The notes under the pieces were generated by a model. It was not told the origin of the DNA. It searched no databases and saw only the letters and a list, made by a program, of their open reading frames with translations. A program made the translations under genes and the position numbers. A DNA stretch of 64,000 bases from Verrucomicrobiota bacterium (lineage in GTDB: Bacteria > Verrucomicrobiota > Verrucomicrobiia > CAIQCK01). Position 1 is the first letter of the stretch, and every line of letters begins with the position of its first letter. Positions 27,617-36,492 of this stretch are shown piece by piece. The DNA lies in contig JACRJX010000048.1 of the NCBI GenBank assembly GCA_016235595.1, positions 297,519 to 361,518 of the forward strand, given 5' to 3'.

Positions 27617-28722
27617 ACCCGCCTACACCGCTCGATTTGTCGAAGTTGAAAGTTTACCCGCTGGCCCAGCGGAAAAGCCTGAGCCAGATTCACGACATTC
27701 TGGTAAATCCCGACACCGCACCGCCCTCTTGCGATGCCGCCGCGGCGGCTGCCGTGGAGAGTTGCGCGCGGCAGATCACGGCGGCGCGGAAGAAAAACGC
27801 CAGTGTCATCCTGATGTATGGGGCACACTTGGTGAAGAACGGCGGCGCGGCGGTCGTTGAGCGGCTGCTGACTGGCGGTTGGGTGACGCATCTTGCCACC
27901 AACGGCGCGGGCACAATCCACGATTGGGAGTTCGCGTTCCAATCGTGGTCCACCGAGAGCGTACGTGAGAACGTCGCCACCGGCACGTTTGGCACGTGGG
28001 ACGAAACCGGCCGCAATATTCAGCTCGCATTGCTGGCGGGCGCGTTGCGCGGCGAAGGCTACGGCGCGGCGCTGGGCCGGTTCATTCACGAAGACGGCGT
28101 TGCGCTGCCGACCACGGAATCCTTGGAACAGGCGTTGCGCACCGAGCCGGCTCATCCGCTCTCGTCCGCATGCGCCGATCTGCTTGTGGCGATGCGACAG
28201 CACGGCCTTGCCGCCGGTCGCATCGAGGTGAAGCATCCGTGGAAACATACCTCCATCCTCGCCAACGCTTTTCGCCACGGGATTCCCATGACCGTTCATC
28301 CCGGCATTGGCTACGACATCATCACCAACCACCCGATGTACAACGGCGCGGTGGTCGGCCGCGCGGCGGCCACGGATTTCCGGCTCTTCGGCCGCGCGGT
28401 GGACGGACTCGACGGCGGCGTAGTGATGTCAGTCGGCTCTGCGATCATGGCGCCACAGGTGTTCGAGAAAAGCCTGAGCTGCGTCAACAACCTTCGCCTG
28501 CAAGCCGGCCGGCCGATTGTGCGCGACCACAACATCCACGTCGTGGACCTGCAGGATGGTGGCAATTGGGACTGGACGCGCGGCGAGCCGCCCCGGACCA
28601 GCCCGGCCTACTACCTCCGTTTTTGTAAGAGCTTCTCGCGCATGGGTGGCGCGATGCACTATGTCCAGTGCGACAACGTCGCCTTCCTGCATAACCTTCA
28701 TCACCAACTGCGACGCGCATGA
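27613..28722 (+). CDS. Conserved protein of unknown function between HAD and PfkB genes
   Basis: This 369-aa cytoplasmic protein has no signal peptide or membrane segment. Conspicuous stretches are VILMYGAHLVKNGGAAVVER, THLATNGAGTIHDWEFAFQ, GTFGTWDETGRNIQLALLAG, TVHPGIGYDIITNHPMYNG and GGVVMSVGSAIMAPQVFEKS. Glycine-rich turns after beta-strands suggest a Rossmann-like enzyme fold. I do not recognise the family; a deoxyhypusine-synthase-like fold came to mind but the motifs do not convincingly match. It overlaps the HAD gene by four bases at its start and the PfkB gene by four at its end, so its role is most likely in the same sugar or nucleotide-sugar pathway. Confidence 0.7.
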   Translation: MNPPTPLDLSKLKVYPLAQRKSLSQIHDILVNPDTAPPSCDAAAAAAVESCARQITAARKKNASVILMYGAHLVKNGGAAVVERLLTGGWVTHLATNGAGTIHDWEFAFQSWSTESVRENVATGTFGTWDETGRNIQLALLAGALRGEGYGAALGRFIHEDGVALPTTESLEQALRTEPAHPLSSACADLLVAMRQHGLAAGRIEVKHPWKHTSILANAFRHGIPMTVHPGIGYDIITNHPMYNGAVVGRAAATDFRLFGRAVDGLDGGVVMSVGSAIMAPQVFEKSLSCVNNLRLQAGRPIVRDHNIHVVDLQDGGNWDWTRGEPPRTSPAYYLRFCKSFSRMGGAMHYVQCDNVAFLHNLHHQLRRA

Positions 28723-29732
28723 ACCGACAACGCTTCAACGCCCTCACGGCCCTCTATCCCCGGCTTCGCATCGCCGTCGTTGGCGACTTCTGCCTCGACC
28801 GTTATCTGGAGATTGACCCGGCGCGGAGCGAGACCTCGATCGAAACCGGCCTGCCTGTCCACAACGTCGTCGGCGTGCGCAGCCAGCCCGGTGCGGCCGG
28901 CACGATCCTCAACAACCTGGTCGCGCTCGGCATCGGCGAGATTCTCCCTGTCGGCTTTGCCGGTGACGATGGCGAAGGTTTCGAGTTGCGTCGCGCGCTG
29001 CAAGCCAGGGCCGGTGTCAAACTGGACCATTTCCTGCAGACCGCCGGGCGCCGCACGTTTACCTACTGCAAGCCACTCGTGATCGAGTCCGGCAAGGAGC
29101 CGGTGGAGTTGAACCGGCTCGACAGCAAGAACTGGACGCCCACGCCTGCCGACGTCCAGGATCAGCTCATCAAGTCGGTCCGTGCCCTCGCTGAAACCGC
29201 GGATGCCATCATCCTCATGGACCAGGTAGACATGGCGGAAACCGGCGTCGTCACTACAAAATTGCTGGACGCCATCAAGGACATCGTTGCGAACCGGCCG
29301 GGGCTGCTCGTCATGGCAGACAGTCGGCGAGGATTGAAAGGTTATCCCGCCGTGACGTTCAAGATGAACGCCGCCGAGTTGAGCGCGCTGACCGGCGCGG
29401 CGAACACACTGGCCATCGAGGAGGTTGAGTTGCTGGCCGGGTCGGTTGCGCGGCGGCACGGTCGCACGGTTTTCGTCACGCTCGCCGAGCGTGGACTCCT
29501 CGGCGCGACGCCGACCGGCCAGGTGGCGCATGTTCCTGCGTTGCCATTGCGCGGGCCGATTGACATCGTCGGCGCGGGTGACTCCGTGACGGCGAACCTG
29601 AGCGCCTCGCTGGCCGCCGGCGCGAATCTGCGCGAATCGCTGGAGATGGCCGCCATCGCTTCCTCTGTCGTCATCCATCAACTCGGCACCACCGGTGTCG
29701 CCACCGTTGCTGACATCGGCGCCTTTGTTTAA
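28719..29732 (+). CDS. PfkB-family carbohydrate kinase (RfaE/HldE-N-like)
   Basis: This 337-aa kinase resembles the kinase half of heptose bifunctional HldE. Visible elements are VVGDFCLDRYLEIDPARS at the N-terminus, GAAGTILNNLVALG (substrate region), MADSRRGLKGYP, KMNAAELSALTGA and the C-terminal catalytic motif DIVGAGDSVTANLSASLAAG with the catalytic Asp. There is no nucleotidyltransferase half. It ends the HAD/unknown/kinase operon, overlapping the previous gene by four bases. It most likely phosphorylates a sugar or sugar phosphate; heptose is a guess from the resemblance to RfaE. Confidence 0.87.
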   Translation: MNRQRFNALTALYPRLRIAVVGDFCLDRYLEIDPARSETSIETGLPVHNVVGVRSQPGAAGTILNNLVALGIGEILPVGFAGDDGEGFELRRALQARAGVKLDHFLQTAGRRTFTYCKPLVIESGKEPVELNRLDSKNWTPTPADVQDQLIKSVRALAETADAIILMDQVDMAETGVVTTKLLDAIKDIVANRPGLLVMADSRRGLKGYPAVTFKMNAAELSALTGAANTLAIEEVELLAGSVARRHGRTVFVTLAERGLLGATPTGQVAHVPALPLRGPIDIVGAGDSVTANLSASLAAGANLRESLEMAAIASSVVIHQLGTTGVATVADIGAFV

Positions 29733-29743
29733 GGAGTGCAATC

Positions 29744-29947
29744 ATGGAATGCAAGAAGCAGACGAACGCCAAGCGGTGCAATTGCAGTTACGCCGGCTGT
29801 TCCAAGAAAGGGGCTTGCTGCGACTGCCTGCGCTACCATCTCGACATGCGGCAACTTCCCGGTTGTTGTTTCCCCGACGAGCAGGAACGCACCTATGACC
29901 GCAGCTTTGAGCGTTTCTCTCAGCTTGTGCAATCAGGCGCGGTTTGA
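29744..29947 (+). CDS. Small cysteine-rich protein, DUF6485-like
   Basis: This 67-aa protein holds seven cysteines in its first 45 residues in an ordered pattern (CNCSYAGCSKKGACCDCLRY, then LPGCCFPDEQERTYDRS). Both the pattern and the closing motif ERTYDRSFERF match what I recall as DUF6485. The cysteines could bind zinc or an iron-sulfur cluster. It follows the kinase gene after 11 bases and precedes the DUF3267-like gene by six, so it is probably co-transcribed. Confidence 0.72.
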   Translation: MECKKQTNAKRCNCSYAGCSKKGACCDCLRYHLDMRQLPGCCFPDEQERTYDRSFERFSQLVQSGAV

Positions 29948-29953
29948 CGGGCC

Positions 29954-30598
29954 ATGCGAATCCATTGGGGAGCCATTCCAACTGCGTCGGATTTCCAGCC
30001 GGAAACGGACGGGTGGAACTCGATCCGTGAGCCGTCGCCGATGCTCATGCAGTTCATCGCTTTGCCGTTGTGCATCGTAATCGCAGGTTTGCTCGGCTGC
30101 GTTCTTCACTATGTTGCACCGCATGGCATGTGCGGTCACGAAGGCGTGAGTTTCCACGGTTCGGACGTTTTCATTTTGCTCGGCGGCATGGTGGCGGTGG
30201 TTGTCTTGTTCATTGCGATGCATGAGATGATCCACGCGCTGGTCCATCCCGCGCAAGGTCGCACGGACAAGACCATCATCGGTGTCTGGCCAAGCCGGCT
30301 GTTGTTCTACGCACACTACGAAGGCGTGCTGTCGCGGGCGCGTTTTCTGGCCGTGTTCGCCGCGCCGCTGGTCGTGCTCTCGCTTTGTCCCATCCCTGTC
30401 ATCGCGCTGCTGGACGCGTGGGGAAAATGGCCGGTGGTCGAGATGTGCCTGACGGTGCTCTCGCTGATCAACGGTCTCTCCTCGGCCGGCGACGCGCTCG
30501 GCATGATTCTGGTCGCATCCCAGATTCCTGCGACCGCCATGGTGCGCAATCGCGGCTGGCACACCTATTGGAAAATGCCGGCCAGCGAGTCCCGCTGA
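29954..30598 (+). CDS. DUF3267-like membrane zincin protein
   Basis: This 214-aa membrane protein has about four hydrophobic segments (FIALPLCIVIAGLLGCVLHY, VFILLGGMVAVVVLFIAMH, FLAVFAAPLVVLSLCPIPVI, CLTVLSLINGLSSAGDALG). The second runs into the zinc-binding motif HEMIHAL, followed by a region ending YEGVLSRARFLAV, the arrangement of DUF3267 putative zinc metalloproteases. The family function is not established. It follows the cysteine-rich gene after six bases and converges on the Gfo/Idh gene. Confidence 0.75.
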   Translation: MRIHWGAIPTASDFQPETDGWNSIREPSPMLMQFIALPLCIVIAGLLGCVLHYVAPHGMCGHEGVSFHGSDVFILLGGMVAVVVLFIAMHEMIHALVHPAQGRTDKTIIGVWPSRLLFYAHYEGVLSRARFLAVFAAPLVVLSLCPIPVIALLDAWGKWPVVEMCLTVLSLINGLSSAGDALGMILVASQIPATAMVRNRGWHTYWKMPASESR

Positions 30599-30607
30599 AT
30601 CATTCGC

Positions 30608-31858
30608 CTACGCCTTCATGCTGCCGAGCCGTGCGTCGAGCTTCTCCTCGGACTTTATCACTTCATCCCATGTCACCGTGCGGCCGGTGTAGGCGGCCAT
30701 GCGTCCCATGATGGCGATGAGGTTGCTGCGAACGCTGATGGGCACGGTGGCGTTGCTGACGTCTTTCTTGCCGACCAACTCGTGGAAGGTCTTGATGTTG
30801 GTCTGCGTGCCTTCCTTGTAGATGGCGTTGGTCCGGCCGCCGCGATAGAACGCGTCGCCTGCGCCGCGGATCATGACATTGCCACCGTATTCGGTCAGCA
30901 GCGCGCCTTTGGAACCGTACATCTTGTTGATGATGCCGCCGGGCGCGTCGCAGTCGAACTGCCGCGAGTGAAACGCAACGCCGACCTTGTTCGGGTACTC
31001 GTAGGTGAGCTGGAAGTTATCCCAGCAGTCACCAACGTCCACGCGGACCTTGCGGCCGCCGGTGCCGCTGCAGCGCACGGGTGGCACATGGTTCATCGCC
31101 CAGTTCATCACGTCGAGCGTATGGATGTTCTGCTCGACGATGATGTCGCCCGACAGCGCGATGTCGAACGCCCAGTTGCGCAGCCGCGCTTCCGGCGTGG
31201 TGCCAATCGGTCCCTTCAAGCTGAGCCGGCCACACTGGTAGCTCGATTCGCCGAACACAATCTCCCCGATGGCGCCGGCGTGCACGCGTTTCATCGCCTC
31301 GGTGAAGAACTCGTTGGCGCGCGTCTGGAAATCCACCTGGAAAACCAGCCCTTTCTTCGTCGCGAGCTTGCCGCTCTCCTCGATGGACTTTGCGCCTGGC
31401 ACATCCACAGCGATCGGCTTGGCAACATAGACATTCAGCCCTGCCTCGACGGCCGCGCGCGCCTGCTCCGGATGGAAATACGGCGGGCTGATGATCGCCA
31501 CCGCGTCGAGGCCGCCCTTGGCGATGAGCTTCTCGGCGCACTTCAGTCCCGTGAACGTCTGTTCGGGCTTCAGCTGGAACTTCGTGGCAACGGTGTCCAC
31601 ACGGTCCTGAAAGAAATCCGCCACGCCAGCGATCTCATAGCCGCCGTGCTCGTTAAACAAATTGGTGATCCACGAGCCGCGTCCTCCGCAGCCGATGACG
31701 CCGAGTCGAATCTTGCCGCTGGCGCCGGCGCCAAGCACCGTGGTTGCATTCAAGGTGGAGGCCGTTGCGAGGCCGAGACTGGTCTGCGCGAGAAATCGGC
31801 GGCGCGAGATGGAGGCGGTGGACACATTTTCGGTGGGGGGCTCGTGAGAAGAGTTCAT
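30608..31858 (-). CDS. Tat-exported Gfo/Idh/MocA family oxidoreductase
   Basis: This 416-aa protein begins with a twin-arginine signal (SRRRFLAQTSLGLATAST) and then the NAD(P)-binding Rossmann motif IRLGVIGCGGRGSWI. The region of the family's EKP motif reads VYVAKPIAVD, and the C-terminal sheet domain contains EQNIHTLDVMNWAMNHVPPV. Tat-exported members are numerous in Planctomycetota and Verrucomicrobiota and are thought to act on sugars or their derivatives, carrying a tightly bound cofactor. The start at 31858 (MNSSHEPP) was chosen; an ATG nine bases upstream is also possible. The gene stands next to a DegT aminotransferase gene in the same direction, 85 bases apart. Confidence 0.9.
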   Translation of the reverse strand: MNSSHEPPTENVSTASISRRRFLAQTSLGLATASTLNATTVLGAGASGKIRLGVIGCGGRGSWITNLFNEHGGYEIAGVADFFQDRVDTVATKFQLKPEQTFTGLKCAEKLIAKGGLDAVAIISPPYFHPEQARAAVEAGLNVYVAKPIAVDVPGAKSIEESGKLATKKGLVFQVDFQTRANEFFTEAMKRVHAGAIGEIVFGESSYQCGRLSLKGPIGTTPEARLRNWAFDIALSGDIIVEQNIHTLDVMNWAMNHVPPVRCSGTGGRKVRVDVGDCWDNFQLTYEYPNKVGVAFHSRQFDCDAPGGIINKMYGSKGALLTEYGGNVMIRGAGDAFYRGGRTNAIYKEGTQTNIKTFHELVGKKDVSNATVPISVRSNLIAIMGRMAAYTGRTVTWDEVIKSEEKLDARLGSMKA

Positions 31859-31943
31859 ACCCGCCATTCTGGAAAACGGCGCACCGCGATGCAATCACGA
31901 AATCGCAGGCTCACGACGCGTGCCTGCGACACCTCACAAGCCA

Positions 31944-33224
31944 TCAAAGCTCGGTGGCGTATTGCTGCACTTTCGCGACGGCTTTTACGATGTCATCCAT
32001 GTCCCGGCGCGAACCGAGCAGCGTGGATTGGCTCAGCCAGACCGCTTCGCCGGCGCACGCTTTCTCGCACGCGGGGCAGCTCACGCGGCCATAGTCCAGG
32101 TCCGGCCGTGAGTGTTTCCAGCCCGTATAGGGGCCGAAGTTCTTCTCCAAAAACAGCGGTTGCTTGTAGAGCGGCATCGGATAGCCGGGGGAGGCGTTGA
32201 CGCCTTCCGCTTTCAACGCCGTCAGAAATCTCTGGCGCGGTTTGCCGTCGAAGCGCGCCGCATCGTAGCGGAACATATAGAGATGAGCGGTCACGCGCGT
32301 GGCGAAGGAGTCGCGGCGCATGGGCCGGATGCCGGGAACTTTTGCCAGTTCGCGATCGAGGTAGAAGGCGTTGACTTCGCGCCGGTCGGTCTGTTTCTTG
32401 ACCCGTTTCAGTTGTGAGAGTAACAGCGCAGCCTGCATCTCTGTCATCCGATGGTTGCCTCCGATGAGGAAATGGGCATACCAGTTGCCCGCCGCCTTCT
32501 CATGCACGGCGAGCCGGCCGGGCAGTGTGCCGTCGGGCCGCGGTTTGAGCCGGCCGCAGTTGTGCAGCGATTTCACGATGGCATACAGTTCCTCGCTGTC
32601 GGTGGTGAGGAAACCACCCTCGCCTGCCGTTAGGTTCTTCGAGGCTTGGAAACTGATTGCGCCAAGCTCGCCGATGCAGCCCAGCCCCTTGTTCTTCCAG
32701 CGTCCGTTCCAACCGTGACAGGCGTCCTCGACGATCTTCAACTTGTGTTTCTTCGCGATGGCCAGGATGCGGCTCATGTCGCACGCCTGCCCGGCGAAAT
32801 GCACCGGGATGATCGCCCGCGTGCGCGGTGTGATCGCCGCCTCGATCAGGCGCGGATCGAGATTGTAGGTTTCCGGATCAATGTCCACGAACACCGGCAC
32901 GGCGTTGCATTCGATCACCGCCGTCGCCGTCGCCAGGAACGTGTAAGGCGGCACGATCACCTCATCGCCTTCTTCAATGCCGACGGCGAGCAATGCCAGC
33001 CGCAGCGCCGTTGTGCCGTTGGTCAACGCGACCCCGTAGCGCGCGCCCTGGAACTCCGCGAACGTCTCCTCGAACTGCCCCACAATCTTGCCGGTGGTGC
33101 ATCCCCATACGCCGCTCAATACGACGCGCGCCACTGCTTGCGCATCTGCTTCCGAAAAGAACGGCCAGCCCGGAAACGGTTTCGTTCGCACCGGTTTGCC
33201 GCCATGTAATGCCAGCTTGCTCAT
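31944..33224 (-). CDS. DegT/DnrJ/EryC1/StrS family aminotransferase
   Basis: This 426-aa PLP enzyme has the family hallmarks: FEETFAEFQGARYGVALTNG at the N-terminus, EGDEVIVPPYTFLATATAVI, VEDACHGWNGRW and the PLP-binding Lys196 in ISFQASKNLTAGEGG. Such enzymes transfer amino groups to keto-sugars or act in secondary metabolism; some close relatives act on amino-inositols. GGAG lies eight bases before the ATG at 33224, which fixes this start over several upstream in-frame codons. The gene diverges from the HzsA-like gene, with 161 bases between. Confidence 0.92.
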   Translation of the reverse strand: MSKLALHGGKPVRTKPFPGWPFFSEADAQAVARVVLSGVWGCTTGKIVGQFEETFAEFQGARYGVALTNGTTALRLALLAVGIEEGDEVIVPPYTFLATATAVIECNAVPVFVDIDPETYNLDPRLIEAAITPRTRAIIPVHFAGQACDMSRILAIAKKHKLKIVEDACHGWNGRWKNKGLGCIGELGAISFQASKNLTAGEGGFLTTDSEELYAIVKSLHNCGRLKPRPDGTLPGRLAVHEKAAGNWYAHFLIGGNHRMTEMQAALLLSQLKRVKKQTDRREVNAFYLDRELAKVPGIRPMRRDSFATRVTAHLYMFRYDAARFDGKPRQRFLTALKAEGVNASPGYPMPLYKQPLFLEKNFGPYTGWKHSRPDLDYGRVSCPACEKACAGEAVWLSQSTLLGSRRDMDDIVKAVAKVQQYATEL

Positions 33225-33385
33225 TGAAAAATCTCCATTGCCTTCCATGTCGTCGCGCCAACAACTGTTGACGCCCGACATCCTGAATCGTCCAACACAT
33301 GGCGCTCTTGCGCAAGCAGGATTCGCGAGTGACACAGCGGAGCGAAATCTGGTAAAGATGATGCTCTCGCGCGAGGACACGCATT

Positions 33386-36352
33386 ATGAAGACCAGAGCG
33401 ATAAATTTGGCAACACTGGCTGTGGCGCTTCTGGCTTTTCAGCCTGCCGGGGCAGAGGTTCCGTTCGCGATGTTGGAGGTCAAGGGCAGTAAGCCGCTGG
33501 CGATGGGCACTTTTTCCAAGCCCGCGGTCATTCATCCCAACCGCGATTTCGTTTTCAGCGACGCGCCAACGTGCCTGGCGGGGTTGCAGTTCACGGCGCA
33601 CACGCACAAGAGCCCCGCTGCCGTGACTTGCACGGCGAAGAGCGGTGGCCGTGTCTACTTGTGCCTTTCCGCCGAAACGAAACTCGAATCGCTCGGTTTG
33701 AAGCCTGCCGACTGGCAGCCCGCTGGCAAGATGAACGCGCTGGCCGCCGGCAGGAAGTTTCCCTGGAACGTCTATCAATCCGACCTGCGCGAAGGCCAGA
33801 CGCTCTCGCTGCCGGCGCGCGACCGCTGGGGCGCGATTCTTGCCGCGAAAGAGATCAAGGGGTTGATCGCATTCGTTCCCGTCGCGGCGAAAGCGGCGGC
33901 GCCTGCGAAGCCGCTGGATGAGTTCGCGGAACTGAAGCGGCAGATTGCCGAACGGTCGCAGTGGAACACGGCGCGGCTGGAAAAGGAGGCGTTGCGGCCG
34001 GAGGCGCTGCTCTTCGCGGGTGACGCGACGCCGGCGGACGTGATCTGGCGGCGCACGAATGCGTTGTTGGATCACCTGCAAAAACTGCCGAATGCGCCCT
34101 CGCTTGCCGCTGAAGCTGCCGAACTGGCGGCCTTGCGAAAACAGGCTGGCGCCGTGCGCTCTTCCAGCGAGGCGCAGCAACGCGAAGTGTTCGACAAGAT
34201 CACAAAGATTCGCCGTCGCGTGGCGTTCAAGAACCCGCTGCTCGATTTCGATTCCATCGTTTTCCTGAAGCACAACAAGGAGGTCCGTGGCGACATCCAC
34301 ATGGTGGACCAGTACCTCGGTTTCAATGCCGAGAAAGCCGGCGGCGTTTACGTGCTGGAGAAGCCATTCAGTGAGAAGCCGGCGGTGCGCAGCCTGCTCG
34401 CTGGCACGCGCGTCGAGAGCGGCCGGCTCAAGGGCAGGTCGCTGGAAAACAACGGCGGCTTCATCTCGCTTGACCTTGACTACGATGGGCAGAGCATCCT
34501 GTTTGCGTTTACGGAGGCCGAGTGGGAGGTGGCGGCTGGCACGCAGGAGAAGATGTATTGGACCGACGCCGACATGCGGCGCAAGCGGGCGATCCAGACG
34601 CCGGCGCATTACGTGTTTCGATCGGAGAACTGCTACCACGTCTTCAAGGCGCGCACCGACGGCAGCGCCCTGACTCAACTCACGGATGGAGCGTTCAACG
34701 ACTTCGATCCATGCTTTCTGCCAAGCGGCCGCATTGCGTTCATCTCAACGCGCTCTGGCGGCCAGTGCCGCTGCGGGGCGCGGCCGGTGCCGACCTACAC
34801 GCTGCACGGCATGATGCCCGACGGCAGCGACATCATCCAACTGAGCTGGCACGACACCAACGAGTGGCATCCGAGCGTGGACAACAACGGGATGCTCGTC
34901 TACACGCGCTGGGACTACATAGATCGCGACTCCGACGTGGCGCATCACCTTTGGCGCTGTTATCCCGACGGACGCGACCCGCGCAGCCCGCACGGCAACT
35001 ACCCTGACGTGCGCGAATCGCGGCCGTGGATGGAGATGTCCATCCGCGCCGTTCCCAACTCCACAAAATACGTCGCCGTCTCCGCGCCGCATCACGGTGA
35101 AGCTTACGGTTCGCTGGTGCTGGTGGACTTGCGGTTGCGCGAAGATAACAGCACCGGCCAGCTCCGCCGCGTCACGCCGGAGGTGCCTCTCCCCGAGTCC
35201 GAGAGCGCGCCTGGCAAGGCTCACATTGGCCGCGGCAAGCACACGCCCAGAGCCGAGGTTTATGGCACGCCGTGGCCGTTGAGCGAGGACTTCTACCTTT
35301 GCGTCTACGACAACGGCCAGAGCAACTATGGCCTCTACCTGCTCGATAGCTTTGGCAACCGCGAGTTGCTCTACCGCGATCCGGCCATCGCCTGCCTCGA
35401 CCCGATCCCGCTTCGCGCGCGCACGCGTCCGCCGGTGATTCCCGTCGCCACTACACAGGCGAAGGCGGAGCGCGGCGGCAACGCCGAGACTTCCACGGGC
35501 ACCGTCGCGGTGATGAATGTTTACGAAAGCCGCCAGCCGTGGCCCGAAGGCGTGCGTATCAAGGAACTGCGCGTCGTCAACATCTTCCCGAAAGATAGCG
35601 CCGTCTCCGACGCGCCCGACGTGGGCGTGGCGGCGCAATCGCTCTGCCGCGGCGTGCTCGGCACCGTGCCTGTCGAGGCCGACGGCAGTGTCCACTTCAA
35701 GATGCCCGCCGGCGCGCCGGTTTATTTCCAGCTCCTCGACGAGAACGGCCTGATGGTGCAGACCATGCGCTCGGACACCTACGTGCATCCGGGCGAACAA
35801 CTCACCTGCGTCGGCTGTCACGCGTCGCCGCAAGTCTCGCCACCGCAGCCTGGCAAGAAGACGCCGCTCGCGTTGCGCCGCCCGCCGTCGTTGTTGAAGC
35901 CGGAAGCGCCGGGTTCGTATCCGCTGAGTTTCGCGCGTCTTGTCCAGCCCGTGCTCGATGCCAACTGCGTGGCCTGCCACGACCGTGAGAAGAAAGCGCC
36001 CAAGCTTCACGGCGACCGCATCGCCAAGAATGGACGCTCCGAGGCGTTCGAGTCGTTACGAGGACGCGCCTGGGGCATGAGCGGCGGCAACGGCGTCGCG
36101 TTGAAGGAACGCCAATACTCCATCCCGGGCAAGGATGGCGCGCGCGTCTCCAAGCTCTACACGCTGCTGTCGCGTGGCCACCACGACGTTAAACTCTCTC
36201 CCGCCGACCTGCATCGCATCACGCTCTGGCTCGACTGCAACAGCAACTTCTTCGGCGCTTATCAGGAAGCCGACAGACAGGCTCGTGGCGAAATGGTGCC
36301 TCCCCTGTTGGGCCTGCCGCCGTGGGTGGATTTCACAACGCTGGCGCGGTGA
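33386..36352 (+). CDS. Secreted HzsA-like di-haem protein
   Basis: This 988-aa protein has a signal peptide (MKTRAINLATLAVALLAFQP, cleavage near AGA-E). Beta-propeller-type repeats fill the middle (LDLDYDGQSILFAFTEA, DPCFLPSGRIAFISTRSGGQ, HPSVDNNGMLVYTRWDYIDR). Two CxxCH haem sites follow: C808-H812 (CVGCH) and C861-H865 (CVACH). The combination, and the end WLDCNSNFFGAY, recall the HzsA-related proteins named after hydrazine synthase alpha subunit and common in Verrucomicrobiota; hydrazine synthesis is not implied. It presumably acts as a periplasmic redox or sugar-related enzyme and would depend on the CcsA/ResB system encoded elsewhere in the window. Confidence 0.82.
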   Translation: MKTRAINLATLAVALLAFQPAGAEVPFAMLEVKGSKPLAMGTFSKPAVIHPNRDFVFSDAPTCLAGLQFTAHTHKSPAAVTCTAKSGGRVYLCLSAETKLESLGLKPADWQPAGKMNALAAGRKFPWNVYQSDLREGQTLSLPARDRWGAILAAKEIKGLIAFVPVAAKAAAPAKPLDEFAELKRQIAERSQWNTARLEKEALRPEALLFAGDATPADVIWRRTNALLDHLQKLPNAPSLAAEAAELAALRKQAGAVRSSSEAQQREVFDKITKIRRRVAFKNPLLDFDSIVFLKHNKEVRGDIHMVDQYLGFNAEKAGGVYVLEKPFSEKPAVRSLLAGTRVESGRLKGRSLENNGGFISLDLDYDGQSILFAFTEAEWEVAAGTQEKMYWTDADMRRKRAIQTPAHYVFRSENCYHVFKARTDGSALTQLTDGAFNDFDPCFLPSGRIAFISTRSGGQCRCGARPVPTYTLHGMMPDGSDIIQLSWHDTNEWHPSVDNNGMLVYTRWDYIDRDSDVAHHLWRCYPDGRDPRSPHGNYPDVRESRPWMEMSIRAVPNSTKYVAVSAPHHGEAYGSLVLVDLRLREDNSTGQLRRVTPEVPLPESESAPGKAHIGRGKHTPRAEVYGTPWPLSEDFYLCVYDNGQSNYGLYLLDSFGNRELLYRDPAIACLDPIPLRARTRPPVIPVATTQAKAERGGNAETSTGTVAVMNVYESRQPWPEGVRIKELRVVNIFPKDSAVSDAPDVGVAAQSLCRGVLGTVPVEADGSVHFKMPAGAPVYFQLLDENGLMVQTMRSDTYVHPGEQLTCVGCHASPQVSPPQPGKKTPLALRRPPSLLKPEAPGSYPLSFARLVQPVLDANCVACHDREKKAPKLHGDRIAKNGRSEAFESLRGRAWGMSGGNGVALKERQYSIPGKDGARVSKLYTLLSRGHHDVKLSPADLHRITLWLDCNSNFFGAYQEADRQARGEMVPPLLGLPPWVDFTTLAR

Positions 36353-36492
36353 GCCAGCCGTTGACGAAACCCATGCGTTATCTGTCGGTTAACGCCGCTG
36401 ATTAAGCATGACGGCTTGTGGCGGAAACCGATAAACTCCCAGTGACACTGGAGTTGACGGCATCGAAATAACCTGCGCAATCTCGATCAAAC

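Noticed and set aside
30782..32200. 472-codon plus-strand frame opposite the Gfo/Idh and DegT genes
   Set aside because: Spans two oppositely oriented real genes and their spacer; no ribosome site.
34745..36010. 421-codon minus-strand frame opposite the HzsA-like gene
   Set aside because: The other strand carries two CxxCH sites and a signal peptide in frame; the antisense frame has no support.
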